The position numbers and the translations under genes were made by a program. From assembly GCF_030253575.1 (NCBI RefSeq), contig NC_080559.1:5416501-5480500 (forward strand): a DNA stretch of 64,000 nucleotides. The letters run 5' to 3'. Positions within the stretch are counted from its first letter, which is position 1. The number at the start of each line of letters is the position of its first letter. The notes under the pieces are model-generated. The model made no database searches. It was not told where the DNA came from and saw only the letters and a program-made list of their open reading frames with translations. Positions 25,422 through 37,237 of this stretch are shown in pieces. This DNA comes from Rhododendron vialii. Taxonomy: Eukaryota; Streptophyta; Magnoliopsida; Ericales; Ericaceae.

Positions 25422-27600
25422 CATGAGCAAAGGGAAATGAGCAGAAAGCACATCCATGGGCCACTCACAAAGTTATTGGTAATCCCATCAGAGTACAAAA
25501 GAAAAAGGGAAGGAAAAAAAAGAGATTCAGAGCAATGCAAACAGACCCTTTAAGGACAGAGAAAGAGGAATTCAAGAAACAAAAGGGAAGGAGGGTGGAT
25601 TTGGGGCAGATGGATCACCAAAACTTAAGCTTCTATGAAAACAAAACACTTAAATCTTTGTAATTTGTTTCCACTACTAAATTCTTTTTTCGCTGTTCAT
25701 AACAAACAAACAAACTATAGACCCATGCCATTTTGGTTAAATAATAGCTGCTAGTCATAAATATGTTGTGCTTCTCAAAAAACAAAAGACTCACAAAACA
25801 CAAAAATAACTGCAGTGGAATCAACAGTTTAGGCATGAGAAATATTGCTGCAGTAATCTTCTCTCTGTTGTAACATTTCACCATAACAGGAAACATTACA
25901 AAGACTGCCCATCACCAAAAAAAAAAATCCAAGGCATACTCCTTTCCAATATTTAAGAAAAAAACCACCGGAAGTTAAAATAAAACTGATATACTCTCCC
26001 CAAACGATTTGCAAATACAAAAACTGAAGCAAGTGATTATGGTTGCTCACCCCAACCATAATCTCGCCTGCAGTAGCAATGCCAGTGTTTGAAACCACCA
26101 AAAATAAGTGAAAAATCACAAGAGAGATTTGAGATTTCATAAACAGAAGTTATCAAAAACATCCAAGGAACACACCATGCTACCATATTAGCTTACTAGC
26201 TTAGTTGCTTCAGTGACATTAGGTATCTCAAAAAGGAAAAAAATAAAACGAGAACAAAATATAGTATTTCACATGAACAAAGTCCAATACGAAAAAGCAC
26301 TCAACCAGAACCCCACAGTTTTAAGTTATTTCAAAACGAACAGTAGAGAGAAAATTGAAAGTAGAAATCAGTAAACCCATTTTGGCCATACAAAGACTGA
26401 TCTTTGTAGTAGCAATGAGGATTTTTCTCATAAATATAAACATGACTTTTGCATGAGCTCCTGAAACTTCAGATGAATCACCGGGCCAGTTCAAAAAGAT
26501 TTATGCACCTACGGGGATCTGCAAGTGAATAAGTAAAACATAAAAACCAATTTTCAGGAAAAACACAAGGTTCAGAAACCAAATTTCTTAAAAGAAGTGA
26601 CCAAATCCAAGAACGGGAATTCTACGGTATATTGAAAAAAGATGACAACTTAAAGCATCCATTTTGTGTTTCAACAATTGGTCTTTAACAAGCAACAATG
26701 AGATTACTTTCTTGCTAGAGCAATGGACAGAGTATTACTTGGAAAATCTGAGATTCCTGAATGTAGAACATCATTAGGAGATTAAGTAAGGACATATCAG
26801 ATGGTTTAAAAGAAAAACCAGTTCAAACAAGTCTTTAACAGTCATCTGATTAGAGCTACAACACTCACCCTCCCAGAAAGACTTAAGTCTGAAAGAAATC
26901 CCAACAAAACCAAATTTACCATCAGACCAATACCAATAGGCATAAGTAATGTAGGGGGGAAATGGGAAGGGTTAAATTGCACTAACACACTCTAATGGGC
27001 TATTAAACTATATTTGTACGGGTTACTAAAAATAGGACTTTGTTTGCTACTTTGAGATTTGACAGGAAACAAGGGCTAAGAGAAGACACACGCTCCTTTG
27101 AGATTTGACAGGAAACAAGGGCTAAGAGAAGTAACAGATATTTGTACTTCTAGGATTTCCTTTTTCTGCAATAGTTTTTCTTGATAGTGTTATCGTTCCC
27201 TTTCCAGGCATCATTATTTTGCTGGAATACACCTGCAATCACCTATTTATATCTGTTCACAATGGGAAACCAAACTAGAAACTTAAATTTAAACAGATTC
27301 TCAGTGAAACGGACGCAATCGCGATGGTGTCAAACTTGATGAGTAACGATGCAAACACAGCATTGAAGGATACAAGATAACTCAAACTGGAGAGTTGCTT
27401 CAGGCAGGAAACATCGCCAAATCTAATATAATTAACCTTGAGAACATGAATATATATTTTACCCTTGAACCTATCGCATTTAAGAACTGTTACCATCTAT
27501 GACACACTTAGGAGGTCGGCCTACCTATGTCAGACATGCTGGGACACTCAAAATATCTACAGACAACGGGACACAGCTAAGACATACAAAGAATTCTCCA
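25422..27600. other. AT-rich DNA without a recognised gene
   Basis: Intron-like or intergenic sequence. A 36-bp segment starting CTTTGAGATTTGACAGGAAA is duplicated at 27,050 and 27,096. It may hold downstream untranslated exons of the UBA2-like gene, which I could not place. Confidence 0.4.
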
Positions 27601-27830
27601 TCTGGGATTTTTGGAAGCTGGCCCTTAGTGGCCTCCAGCAGTTCCTCAAGCAAATTACAATCCAGTCCTGCATTTCACCATCCATGGATTATGGACAAAA
27701 AACTTCGATGCCACGAGCCAATGAAGTTTTCTGTCCCTAATCCATGGATGTGAAATTCAGCGGGGCTGGAATGTAATTTGTCGAGGAACCGTTGGAGGCC
27801 ACCGAAGGGCCAGCTTCCAGAAATCCCAGA
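27601..27830. repeat. 230-nt long-arm hairpin (candidate MIRNA/siRNA locus or MITE)
   Basis: The left arm 27,601-27,706 pairs with 27,723-27,830 over their whole length with scattered mismatches, leaving a 16-nt loop. Both arms start at TCTGGGATTT when read inward, and contain GGAAGCTGGCCCTT and ATCCATGGATTA. Flanks outside 27,601 and 27,830 do not pair and show no target-site duplication. Strand and expression are unknown. Confidence 0.75.
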
Positions 27831-29658
27831 CGTAAAATGTTTCAAGGTGTTTCCCAAAATTTCATGCACTTTAGTTTCTTTAGTCTCCTACTTGATACTC
27901 CTACTGCTTGCTAGCAAAATGAGATCCCTTATATAAGAGGAGGGGAAACCAAAGGACATATTCTAGGTGCTCTCAATAACATCAATATGCCATGACTTAT
28001 AAGTTCAACATGAAAATTGTAACAATGGGTAGATTCAACATGAGAGTAGTATAAATGAGAAAAACAAAACATTTACACATTTGTCAAACAGGATAAGCTC
28101 CTCTCCATACCCCTCCATAATCTCTATTTTTGTGCAGATCTCGGGTTCAAAACTATGATTCTCATCTTGTAGAATGCGCAAAGAACTATAAGTTTATGAA
28201 ATACCAGTATGATCAGGTATCAATTCACACGCTCAAATTGTTGAGCAAAATGAATGGTAAATACATTCTATAATTTAGTCTTACAATTTATATAACCAAA
28301 AGAACCTTAATGACATATCTATCAATATGCGACCATACTAATATTTTCGAAACAGATAGTTTTTGGCATTTTCTACTACGTGCACAGTTCCGATGATAAT
28401 TTTGGATTTGAGATGTGGACGAAAATTGAGAGTATGGAGGGATGGGATATGGAGAGGAGTTGATCACCTAATCTATTCTATTCTAATATATAAAGGGAGA
28501 AATGCTTTTGGTGTGACCCAGGTTTTGAAGACATGTCATAAAAGTAATTTCCATTATTGCCCCTTCAAAAATTAAGTATGTACAACTACTTTTAATGTGT
28601 CAGTGAATAACTGCTATGGGCAAAATAGTAAAAGATTAAAAACCACCTATCGTAACCACCACCCCACCCCACCCATCCTAAAAATGTGCACACAAACTAG
28701 ATTACATGAATTAATTTCATAGCTCTTAATTATAATCCGCAAGCAAAACAAAAACCCATAGACTAAACAATCCCAAAATCCTTGAGGGAGATGAACTATC
28801 CCAAATCAAAATATCATAAATTGTTTATTGAAATAGACTTAACTATTTAAGTGAAGTTGTGTTTTCTTTGTTCGATATCCAAAGTTCCTAACATATAATA
28901 AACTATAATAAACGACGGTGGGTCTACATATTGTTTATGTTTTAGTCTGCAGATTTTAGTTGTCCTTAGAAATTACCTTTTTAACCTTTTGCCTTTCTGC
29001 TATTCCCATGTGGCTGTGTGACAATATGGTCGTTTGGCTACATGTGAATAGTGTATGTCATGGACTCACGGCTATCAATATTGTACGGATGGATGCGTAG
29101 GTTCCCCTCCAACACAAATGATTAACGCCATTCATTAATTCTAAATAAACTTTCAGTTGCCTCTCAAAAGATCAACACAATTGGATAACTGTAAGTGATT
29201 GATTTAATTGCCTAATTTTCCTTCAAAATTCAGAATTCCAAATTCTAAAGGAAAAATTGGAAGATTGAATCAAGAAATGTAATTATCTAATTGAGGCGAT
29301 TATTTTCACTAAGCACTCAGAAATTATTTTAAAATTAATGAATGGCTTAGATCATTTGTGTAGTGCTCCAGAGTGAGCCTCACACACCAATCGATACACT
29401 TGATACGCATAGTCAACTTGACGATATAAATGTAAAGTCCTCTTGAATATGAAGTTAAATATGAATATGCTACATTCAATATAAATATGGTGGTAATGGG
29501 CTTAATTGTAAGAATATGCCAAATTAGCGCAATGGTGTTTCCAGCTATTATTCTTAAGAGAAGTTGTACAAAGAGGAGAGGAAGAGTTTTTGTGGGTTTG
29601 CAAATATCAATGATTTCACGTGGGAAAAGTCTAGACTCTAGAGATACTAAATAAGGTA

Positions 29659-29873
29659 CTCCCTCCATCCCAAATTATTGGTCCTCTTTCACTTTTTGTG
29701 CCACTCGAACAATTGGCTATATCTTTTAATTTATGATGTTTTTTATATCAAATATGGATCTTATTTGATATATCTTTTCGAAATCGTAGAAAACATTATA
29801 GATTGTGAGATATAGACAATTGTTTGGGTGGCACAAATAGTGAAAGAGGACCAAGAATTTGGGACAGAGGGAG
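29659..29873. mobile_element. Stowaway-like MITE
   Basis: Terminal inverted repeats CTCCCTCCATCCCAAATT and its near complement GGGACAGAGGGAG are flanked by TA on both sides. This is the standard Tc1/mariner MITE signature. The arms are nearly complementary along the whole 215 bp. Confidence 0.9.
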
Positions 29874-30179
29874 TACTAACTAATGTACTAAATACCCATG
29901 TGGCGCTATTTTAGGGGATGAGCCCATCCATTTACTGCATTATGCATTAATGTGGTAGTAGTGCCAAGTGTACATTTAGTGTAGTAGTTTGTAAATTAGT
30001 TAGTGTCCGTTACATTAGCTTGGGTGGCAATGCCACCTAGATGCGATGTAAAGTTGGTTGTAGAATTGGGAGTGTTAATACTTAATAGACTTTCGAGGGC
30101 GTTAATGGTCCGCTTGCGAGCGCACCCCCCGCCCATTTCTAGCAAATTAGGGATGAGACCTTCCCTCCAATTTTAATAA

Positions 30180-30443
30180 ATGCATTCTGACCTCATATCC
30201 CCCAAATTTTTATCAATGCATTTTGAGCTCGTATGGTTCCTCAGGGCATCCCAATGTGTCCCTAGCATATCCCCAACGTGTCCAACTCAAACAATGCAAT
30301 AAGAAAATTGGACAAGTATTTAAGCGTATCCGAAGTGTGTCCAACACGGAAACACAAAATAAAGTGAGGACTTTCCCTTTCTTACCTATTTTGGTCACTA
30401 TGGTATGGATACCACTCTTTCTAAAATGGCAAGATATATTCAC
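30180..30443. repeat. dispersed CGTGTCC-rich repeat, second copy
   Basis: Shares GCATTCTGACCTCA and clustered GTGTCC words with 13,450-13,960 and 59,340-59,700. Confidence 0.5.
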
Positions 30444-30906
30444 GAGGATGACAACCAGTGTGTTTTCCTTCTATCTTGACCAAATACAGTGATCACAAAG
30501 AAAATACTGAACAATCCTAACCCAATTAAGACTCAATCACTAAATGCTTACATGCTTTTTCCTATTCGAATCAGTTAGTTTAACATGCCCAACAATGGAA
30601 TTGACTCTTCCGCTATTGGTACATCGTATAATTCTTCTGACAAGTTCTTCTAGGAGTTTTGGGGAAAGATTTCTAGTTCCATTAAAGTTTCCCCCCAACA
30701 CTAAAAGCGCCATCGTATAGCGGCGTAGTTAAAGCAATCAAGGGGCCCCACAGCCACACGCGTAGCCCTCCTGTGTCCTTAATCCCTACCCTAATTCTGT
30801 TTTATACGCAACAGTCTACCATAAAAGCTTGAAGCAAAATTTGTAACAGTAGCTTAATCTGACTAGTACACAATAGACTTACTTGAAGGAACCAATCATA
30901 CCTCTT

Positions 30907-32223
30907 TTACAGACCTTTGTAAGGTCCAATGCCACCCATGTGCCCAGCTCCATGCTGTCCCCGACCAGAACCTCCTTGTCCAGTCTGCTGGTTTTGATAC
31001 CCAACCTGATTCCCATAGCCTCCCGTACCACTGCCCATACCCTGGTTCCCATATCCATATCCACCCTGTACTCCACCCGGGTTCACTCCAGCACCCACCC
31101 CAGCTGTCCCCAGGCCACCAAACAAGTTATTCGCAAGCAATGCCGTCAACGCCTGCCCAAGAGCAGGCGTTAGAGCTTGTGCAGCTGCAGCCGCCACTCC
31201 CTGGTTATACTGAACCACGGGTGCTGCTGCCGGCGCCATCAAATGCCCAGTGGCTGCATTGTCATTCCTCTGGAAGCGCGATTTAGGGTTCAATAGCGCC
31301 TTGTTTATTTTCGGCCCGTCAATCGCCTTCCGGCAATGCAGCACGTGCCCTTCGAAATTCTTATGAGGCTCCTCCAAAGCCTTCTTCGCACTCTCAATCG
31401 CATTATACACAAACAAACAAAACCCCTTAAACTTCCCACTCTGCTTATCTATCCCCAACGGCCCCTCCTCAATCTCCCCGTACTTCGAGAAGAACGTGAG
31501 CAGTTTCTGCGGATCCAGGTCTGCAGAAACATTGCTTACGTATATCTTCCTTTGCGTGTACTCTGACGCCGACTCAGCAGCAGCCGGTGTCGGAGCCGCC
31601 GCGCCCAAGGGCACAGGGCCCAGCGAAGCCAGCTGGCACGAGGTCAGCCTCGTGCCGATCCTCTTCTGGGGCTCTTTCAGAGCATTCCGGGCCCCGGCGC
31701 GGGTTTTGAAGAGGATGAAGCCGTAGCCCTTGGATTTTCCAGTGGCCTTGTCGACGACGGCCTTGCAGTCCTCGATCTGGCCGTACTGGGAGAAGAAGCC
31801 GGTTAGGGTTTCGGTGGTGGCGTCCCAGCCGAGGCCGTGGACGAAGACTTTGCGGTGGGACGGGTCCTTGTTCGCGATCACGCGAATGTTGTTCGCCACG
31901 TCGGCGTGGGTTTCGGCCGCCGACGAGAGGAGGCTGATCAGCTGGTCTTTGGATAAGGGTTCCAGGAGGTTCTGGAAGGGCTCGTCGTTGTCTTCGACGG
32001 CTTCCCCGCCGATTGTCTGGTTGACATCGGATACGACATCATCGTCTTCTTCCTCCTCCTCTTCTTCTTCTTCTTCTTCTTCTTGTTCTTCGTCTACTTC
32101 TTCTTCTTCTACTTCTTCGTACTCTTCTGGATCAGAAGGGTTTTGTTCCTCTTCTTCAATGTGTTGCTGCTTGTTGGGTTGTGTGTCGGTGGGTTTGGAA
32201 TCCAGTTTTCGCTTTGGCGGCAT
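30907..32223 (-). CDS. UBA2A-like: UBP1-associated protein 2 (UBA2A/B-like), two-RRM RNA-binding protein
   Basis: A single uninterrupted frame of 438 aa. After a Lys-rich start there is a very acidic Glu tract (about residues 22-63). RRM1 spans about 125-200 (RNP2 VFVHGL, RNP1 KGYGFILF) and RRM2 about 226-300 (RNP2 IYVSNV, RNP1 KGFCLFVY). An Ala-rich segment and a Gly/Gln/Tyr-rich tail follow, ending GIGPYKGL. This order is the UBA2 family: nuclear hnRNP-like proteins that bind U-rich 3' UTRs with UBP1 and act in mRNA stability, ABA and wound responses. Sixteen bases after the stop a GTATGA donor-like site fits the 3'-UTR introns known in this family, by inference. The family level is secure; A, B or C is not. 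Confidence 0.92.
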   Translation of the reverse strand: MPPKRKLDSKPTDTQPNKQQHIEEEEQNPSDPEEYEEVEEEEVDEEQEEEEEEEEEEEEDDDVVSDVNQTIGGEAVEDNDEPFQNLLEPLSKDQLISLLSSAAETHADVANNIRVIANKDPSHRKVFVHGLGWDATTETLTGFFSQYGQIEDCKAVVDKATGKSKGYGFILFKTRAGARNALKEPQKRIGTRLTSCQLASLGPVPLGAAAPTPAAAESASEYTQRKIYVSNVSADLDPQKLLTFFSKYGEIEEGPLGIDKQSGKFKGFCLFVYNAIESAKKALEEPHKNFEGHVLHCRKAIDGPKINKALLNPKSRFQRNDNAATGHLMAPAAAPVVQYNQGVAAAAAQALTPALGQALTALLANNLFGGLGTAGVGAGVNPGGVQGGYGYGNQGMGSGTGGYGNQVGYQNQQTGQGGSGRGQHGAGHMGGIGPYKGL

Positions 32224-32415
32224 GGTTGAATGGTGGTCGAAGCTTGAAGAGTGGGAAGAACAAGTGACCTAGGAGAGACAGCGATCAAAGATACCCTTTT
32301 GTTCTATGGTATGTCCGCAGCCTTATTTTAGTTGTATATATATTTCCTAGACTCGATTTTACTCAACCCGTCCCGGGGTGGACATCGTGGCGTGGCGGGT
32401 CGTGGCGGGTCGGGT

Positions 32416-32531
32416 CATGTTCGTTACTTACTATTTCGATTTTTGAATTCATGTCTGGTCATGTTCGTTACTTACTATTTCGATTTTTGAATTCATATCT
32501 GCTTACTATTTCGATTTTTGAATTCATGTCT
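32416..32531. repeat. minisatellite upstream of the UBA2-like gene
   Basis: Three tandem copies of a unit with TTACTATTTCGATTTTTGAA lie about 200 bp upstream of the start codon. The first two also share ATGTTCGTTACT. Confidence 0.85.
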
Positions 32532-32539
32532 AAACATCT

Positions 32540-34518
32540 ATAAATGAAAATATACATGGCTATATCATTTGGTGTGCACCTAATCTACATCATAATTTTG
32601 TGGAACCCACCTCATAATCGTTTAAAATATGTTGGGCAAACTTCATTTGCACGCCTTGTGGTTTGGTCCTCCTGTGGTTTGTGAAAGATTGCAGTCATAC
32701 CCGATTCAAACTAATTTCATGGATTTAGAAAATTTGAAATAAATATCTTCATCTCTTTTATTGAATTGTCTTCTTCATTGAATCTAATATGTTATAAATT
32801 TAATCGAAGCTGTTCATAGTGTATTAATCAAAGAGTAAAGCATCTTCGTTAACAAACATGTCGATGGGATATTGATTACTCAGTGATCGATGGACAATCT
32901 TCTTGTTAAAAGATAAATTTGAACTTGAAAATTTGCCTTCATAATAGTAAATTATATTCAACCATGAGATTCTTGTTGTCCGTTCGACTTAAATTTTGTT
33001 ATGAATGTAGTACTTGTCAAACTCTACAGTATGAATGGTTCAGATACTATAGAACATTTTGGGTCCATTTTTATTGTTGGTTTTAACGGAAAACATAACT
33101 TTGCACATACTACACAAATCACATGGGAGTTATGTGATACAAAATGAAGTTCAAGGGATCCATCTGCAAATCAACCAAACGTAAGGGGTATAAGTGAAGT
33201 TTGTCCAAATATGTTTTTAAAAGAGTCTTCGACTCTTCGTTAAAAAAAAAAAAAAAAAAACCCAGCTCTTTAATGGCAATAGAAACATCTCTCTTTTCTC
33301 GGACTAAGGAAATCATTTTCCTTCCTCACTTCTGATCATGTAAAACTCCGGGTACGGTTCTTAATAAATTTTCTTTATCCATCTCTCTCTACTCATTACT
33401 TTCTAAAATCTTTCTCAAAATCCAAACCGAACAGAATATGTTTCTCTTCGGCATGCTCAAATTTGCTTTGCGGATTCTTAATTTGCAACATCCCGTATTT
33501 CAATGAATGGTGATTTTAATTAGTTGGTTTTTAGGTTTCTATTAACAATAGCATTTAGCAGTTAGATTCAGGTCGGTGGTGAGGAGCATCACTACTAGTG
33601 GTTTTGTGGTAGAAGGGAAATGTTGGTGAGAGAGTTTTTGTACTAAATTTGAGCTTAGATTGAACAATCAATCCTTTCATCGAATAAGGAATTTTTCTGT
33701 GATGCCCCGCAGTGGTATTGGGACATGATGCCCCCATAAATATGTTCCTTTAGATTGAAAAATGTGTAAATCTCAGTCATTAGATCAAAATCACTCACAA
33801 AAACAATGTGGTTTTATAAATTTTTCGCGAGCCACGCTTAACACAATGTATGTGGTACGCTTAACACAATGTATGACCACAGTCTATACTCCAACGGTTG
33901 AGGAAAAATGGGGCATGGATGCCCAAAACCGGACCGGGGCCTAAAAACTTTAGTATTTTCAAGAACAACCAGACAATGTGGCATTATATACTTCTCGACT
34001 TCTGTAAAAAACTAAACAAAATTCCTGAAAAAATCTTTTAGTAGTAATGTTTTTTCCTTATGTTTTCAGTAGATTCACAATTTGCATAAGTCTAGAAAAA
34101 CGATGTTTCTCAGTAGTTCAAGGTTCTTCATTTTCGCATTCTCGAAATCTAGACTCATTTTGAATATCCCATGCCTCCTTAATTATAGTTTTCTTTCTAC
34201 TAATGACGATAATTGAAAATTTTCTGTTTATTTTTTTTATTGAGAAAAATTTCTGTTGGCATGCCTTGTTGAATAATGAAGAATAATTTTCTGCACACTT
34301 AGTGAAAGTTATCCTATATTTGCTTGAATAAATTTTCTTATGTTTAGCTGAATAAAGTGTCATTCCGCAATATTTAAAAACTTTCTTATGATGAATACTT
34401 ACGTGAGATGAGTTCCGAGGATGGAGATTTAAAAACTCCATATCTTAATCCAAAAGCATATAGAGTTTATATTCTCTACAGTATCTATATTTATCAATCT
34501 TCCTTTAGAAAAACAAAA
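32540..34518. other. intergenic DNA, no gene seen
   Basis: AT-rich; a 19-bp unit ACGCTTAACACAATGTATG is repeated twice at about 33,835-33,875. No domains or RNA genes recognised. Confidence 0.4.
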
Positions 34519-34640
34519 AGTCTATTCCCACCGCTCTGTTTCACCGCTTCCCCTACTGCTCTCAATCTCACCGTTTTGGATGGTGAAATTGAGTGAAACG
34601 GTTGTTGCAGCGGTGAAATAGTGCAGTGGAGGTAGACTTT
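34519..34640. mobile_element. small MITE (CCACCGCT family), copy 1
   Basis: Ends AGTCTATTCCCACCGCT and its near inverted complement at 34,640; CTCTCAATCTCACCG inside. Same family as 37,559-37,733. Confidence 0.6.
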
Positions 34641-34659
34641 CTCTGAGAAAAATGAAATG

Positions 34660-35495
34660 TGTAGTGGTGATAACTTGAGGCTATGAGCCCGCCAACTTCC
34701 TGGCAAGTAATAAAACCAACCAGGGACAGACCCACACAGGATCCCATGGGGGCATGTGCCCCTAGTCGATATTCTAAAACTGTAGTAATATTTTTAAACA
34801 TTTGAATTATATTCGATAAATTTATGATAGTATTCCAATAAATTAAATTGCTCTAGATTTTCTTTATGAAGACATTTGTCTGATCTATTTCATAGAGTGC
34901 TAAATTTTTACATTATTATTTTTTGTGCGAACACAACATTTTCTGATAGTTATAAGATGAAATTACATATATGTAGTCTCAAATTTGTTATTTACCGGCA
35001 TAATATGTACTGTAGTATTTATTAAGGAATGATAAATGTATGTGTTAAGTTTAATAACTTGTGCACCCACTTATAATACAAACTTCTGGATCCGTCCCTG
35101 AAATCAGCTAACATGTGATCAAGATCCAAAAAGTTTTGTGAGTTTAGGTATTCCTAAGATTCAAAGAAACATAACTTGTGGTGTGAGTTTACCAGTTTTG
35201 CATGTAAAAAGCAACATTATTATTTCAATCACTTTAAATGGAAAGTATGCCCATAAAAAGATTCCAAACTGGTATACCCAGAACTCCATCACTTCATTTT
35301 TGTACGAACATAATATGCCAAGAAGACAGGAATATATAGAAGGCTCTTTCCACATGGTATGCTATAGAGGTGCTTGATACTCCACATGCACAGAACTGCC
35401 AGAAGTACTTCGATCAAATTCAAGGATAGGGAAGAGCCAACTGTGCTCCTTTGATCAGATTGAATGAAATGGACAAATATGGAATGAAGTAGTGA
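34660..35495. repeat. segmental duplication, copy 1 (carries a hAT-like insertion)
   Basis: Matches 37,238-37,920: shared words include AATATGCCAAGAAGACAGGA and GGCTCTTTCCACATGGTA. Copy 1 has a 380-bp insertion at 34,721 that copy 2 lacks. Confidence 0.75.
34721..35100. mobile_element. hAT-like MITE
   Basis: It begins CAGGGACAGACCCA and ends TGGATCCGTCCCTG, an inverted pair. It has the GGGGCATGTGCCCC subterminal word of a common plant hAT MITE family. The flanking 8-mers AAACCAAC and AAATCAGC match at 6 of 8 positions. The related site at about 37,300 is empty. Confidence 0.7.
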
Positions 35496-35499
35496 GTTA

Positions 35500-35734
35500 C
35501 TCCGTCCGTCCCAATTTACTTGTCCCAGTTCTATTCTAATTGAATAGAAAAATAGTTATATCTTTAAATTGATAATAAATTTTATATCTAATATAGATCT
35601 TGTTTGATAAATCTCGATTTGTTCTATAATACAATGTTTTTAAAATCACCTAAAATATTATAAATTACAAGATATAATCATTTGAAAAGTGGCATGAACT
35701 CTCAAAAATGACAATTAAATTGGGACGGAGATAG
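35500..35734. mobile_element. Stowaway-like MITE
   Basis: CTCCGTCCGTCCCAATTTA pairs with the GGGACGGAGATAG right end. TA flanks both ends. Confidence 0.85.
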
Positions 35735-35990
35735 TATTTGATAACTCACGCCCGGGCCAGCTTTATGCGCATCTCGAATAATTCGCTCAGTTGCGAGAAG
35801 CCCAGCCAAAGCCGGAGCAAAGCTTCATATGGGCAAATCATGTAATTTCTTTGTACTCAACATACCCTGTGAAACTTCTTATGCCTTTGTGACAGTTACC
35901 CTAATATTTGCCTTTGTGACTAGTGGAATAAAGTTCTACTCCAGAATATCATCATACAAAAGCATAGAGTTGATATTCTAAGTACTCCAT

Positions 35991-37064
35991 TAAGGCCATC
36001 CACAGTAGCATAATAAAAAATGGATAACCAAAAGTTGACACATCAGCTTTTGATTATCCATTTAAGAGGTTGTTAAGCTTAACAATGTTGAGGTCCACAA
36101 TGGTCACTTCTAGTCCATAACTAAAATAAGGGATACACTACAATTTCACTCTCTCTCCCCTTGTGTTTTCCACCATTGATCACTTCCTTCCATTACACTT
36201 TTTTTTGGCAAAAATATATCGATTTTCTCCTTTAATTTTGGTAAAAAAATTGGTGACTTCCTTCCCTAATATTATGAATTTGGAAAAAAAATCATGTACT
36301 CAAAAAAAAAAAAAAGTGTTCTTGAATTTGTAAAAAAATGCAAGGTTATTTATGTACTCAACCACAGGGAGAGAAACGAAAAAAGAATAAAATAAAAATG
36401 AAAAAAAAGAAGTGAAATACCTTAATGCGGCGACAAATGTTTTCCACCATTGATCACTTCCCTCCATAACGTTTTTTTTTTTGGCAAAAATATATCGATT
36501 TTCTCCCTTAATTTTGGAGAAAAAAATTGGTGACTTCCTTCTCTCATATTATGAATTTGGAAAAAAAAATCATGTACTCAAAAAAAAAAAAAAAACCCAG
36601 ATGTGTTCTTGAATTTGTAAATGAATGCAAGGTTCTTCATGTACTCAACCACAAGGAGATGAACGAAAATGAATAAAATAAAAACGGAAAAAAAAAGTGA
36701 AATACCTTAATCCGGCGACAATGAGTTGAATTGTAAATGATTGAAAGATATGAGCTTCACTTTTGGAGGGAAAGAAAAAGAAAGAGTTTGTGGCTGAAGA
36801 AAATGAGATATAGAGCAGGTGAAGAAAATACCATTTGAAACACGTGTGTATATAAATTTTAGAACCAGTTAACTTATGTGGTATGAGATTCACAAATTTT
36901 GATTATTGAAAAATGTTGCTAGTTTTGGTTATCCAAAATCCAAAATTTAATTATTTCTAAGAATGTTGTTAAGTTTGATTATACCATTGTCAGCCATATT
37001 TTACCCCAATATTGTTAACTTTAAAAATAATTTGCTTTTGATTATGCCACTGTAGATGGCCTTA
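35991..37064. mobile_element. PIF/Harbinger-like element with internal tandem duplication
   Basis: The inverted ends are GGCCATCCACAGTAGCATAAT-like and ATTATGCCACTGTAGATGGCC-like, inside TAA / TTA flanks. This fits a 3-bp TWA target. A unit of about 275 bp (from TTTTCCACCATTGATCACTT) is duplicated at about 36,166 and 36,439. No transposase frame. Confidence 0.65.
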
Positions 37065-37237
37065 GAATATCTACCTTTCACCCAGAAAGCAATGACCTCT
37101 TCCAAAGTGCGGGCGCATTCAGAATTTTGAATCAACGAGGACTGAATGAAGAGAATTTTTTTTTAAAATATTCAATGAAATCTATATTCTATTTTAATTT
37201 AAGCCCGGCCAAATAAAAAATGCCCGGAAAAATATAA

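Larger units (their letters stand above)
27831..30906. other. intergenic DNA downstream of the UBA2-like gene
   Basis: No coding gene seen. It contains the Stowaway at 29,659 and the dispersed repeat at 30,180. TCTATTCTAATATATAAAGG near 28,475 resembles a Helitron 5' end, but no 3' end was found. Confidence 0.4.

Noticed and set aside
25829..26140. 103-codon minus-strand frame with a signal-peptide-like start
   Set aside because: AT-rich, hydrophobic by composition, no domain and no supporting splice or context evidence.
31730..32272. 180-codon plus-strand frame with a long serine run
   Set aside because: It is the antisense of the Glu-rich tract of the UBA2-like gene; the serine run is only the complement of GAA/GAG codons.
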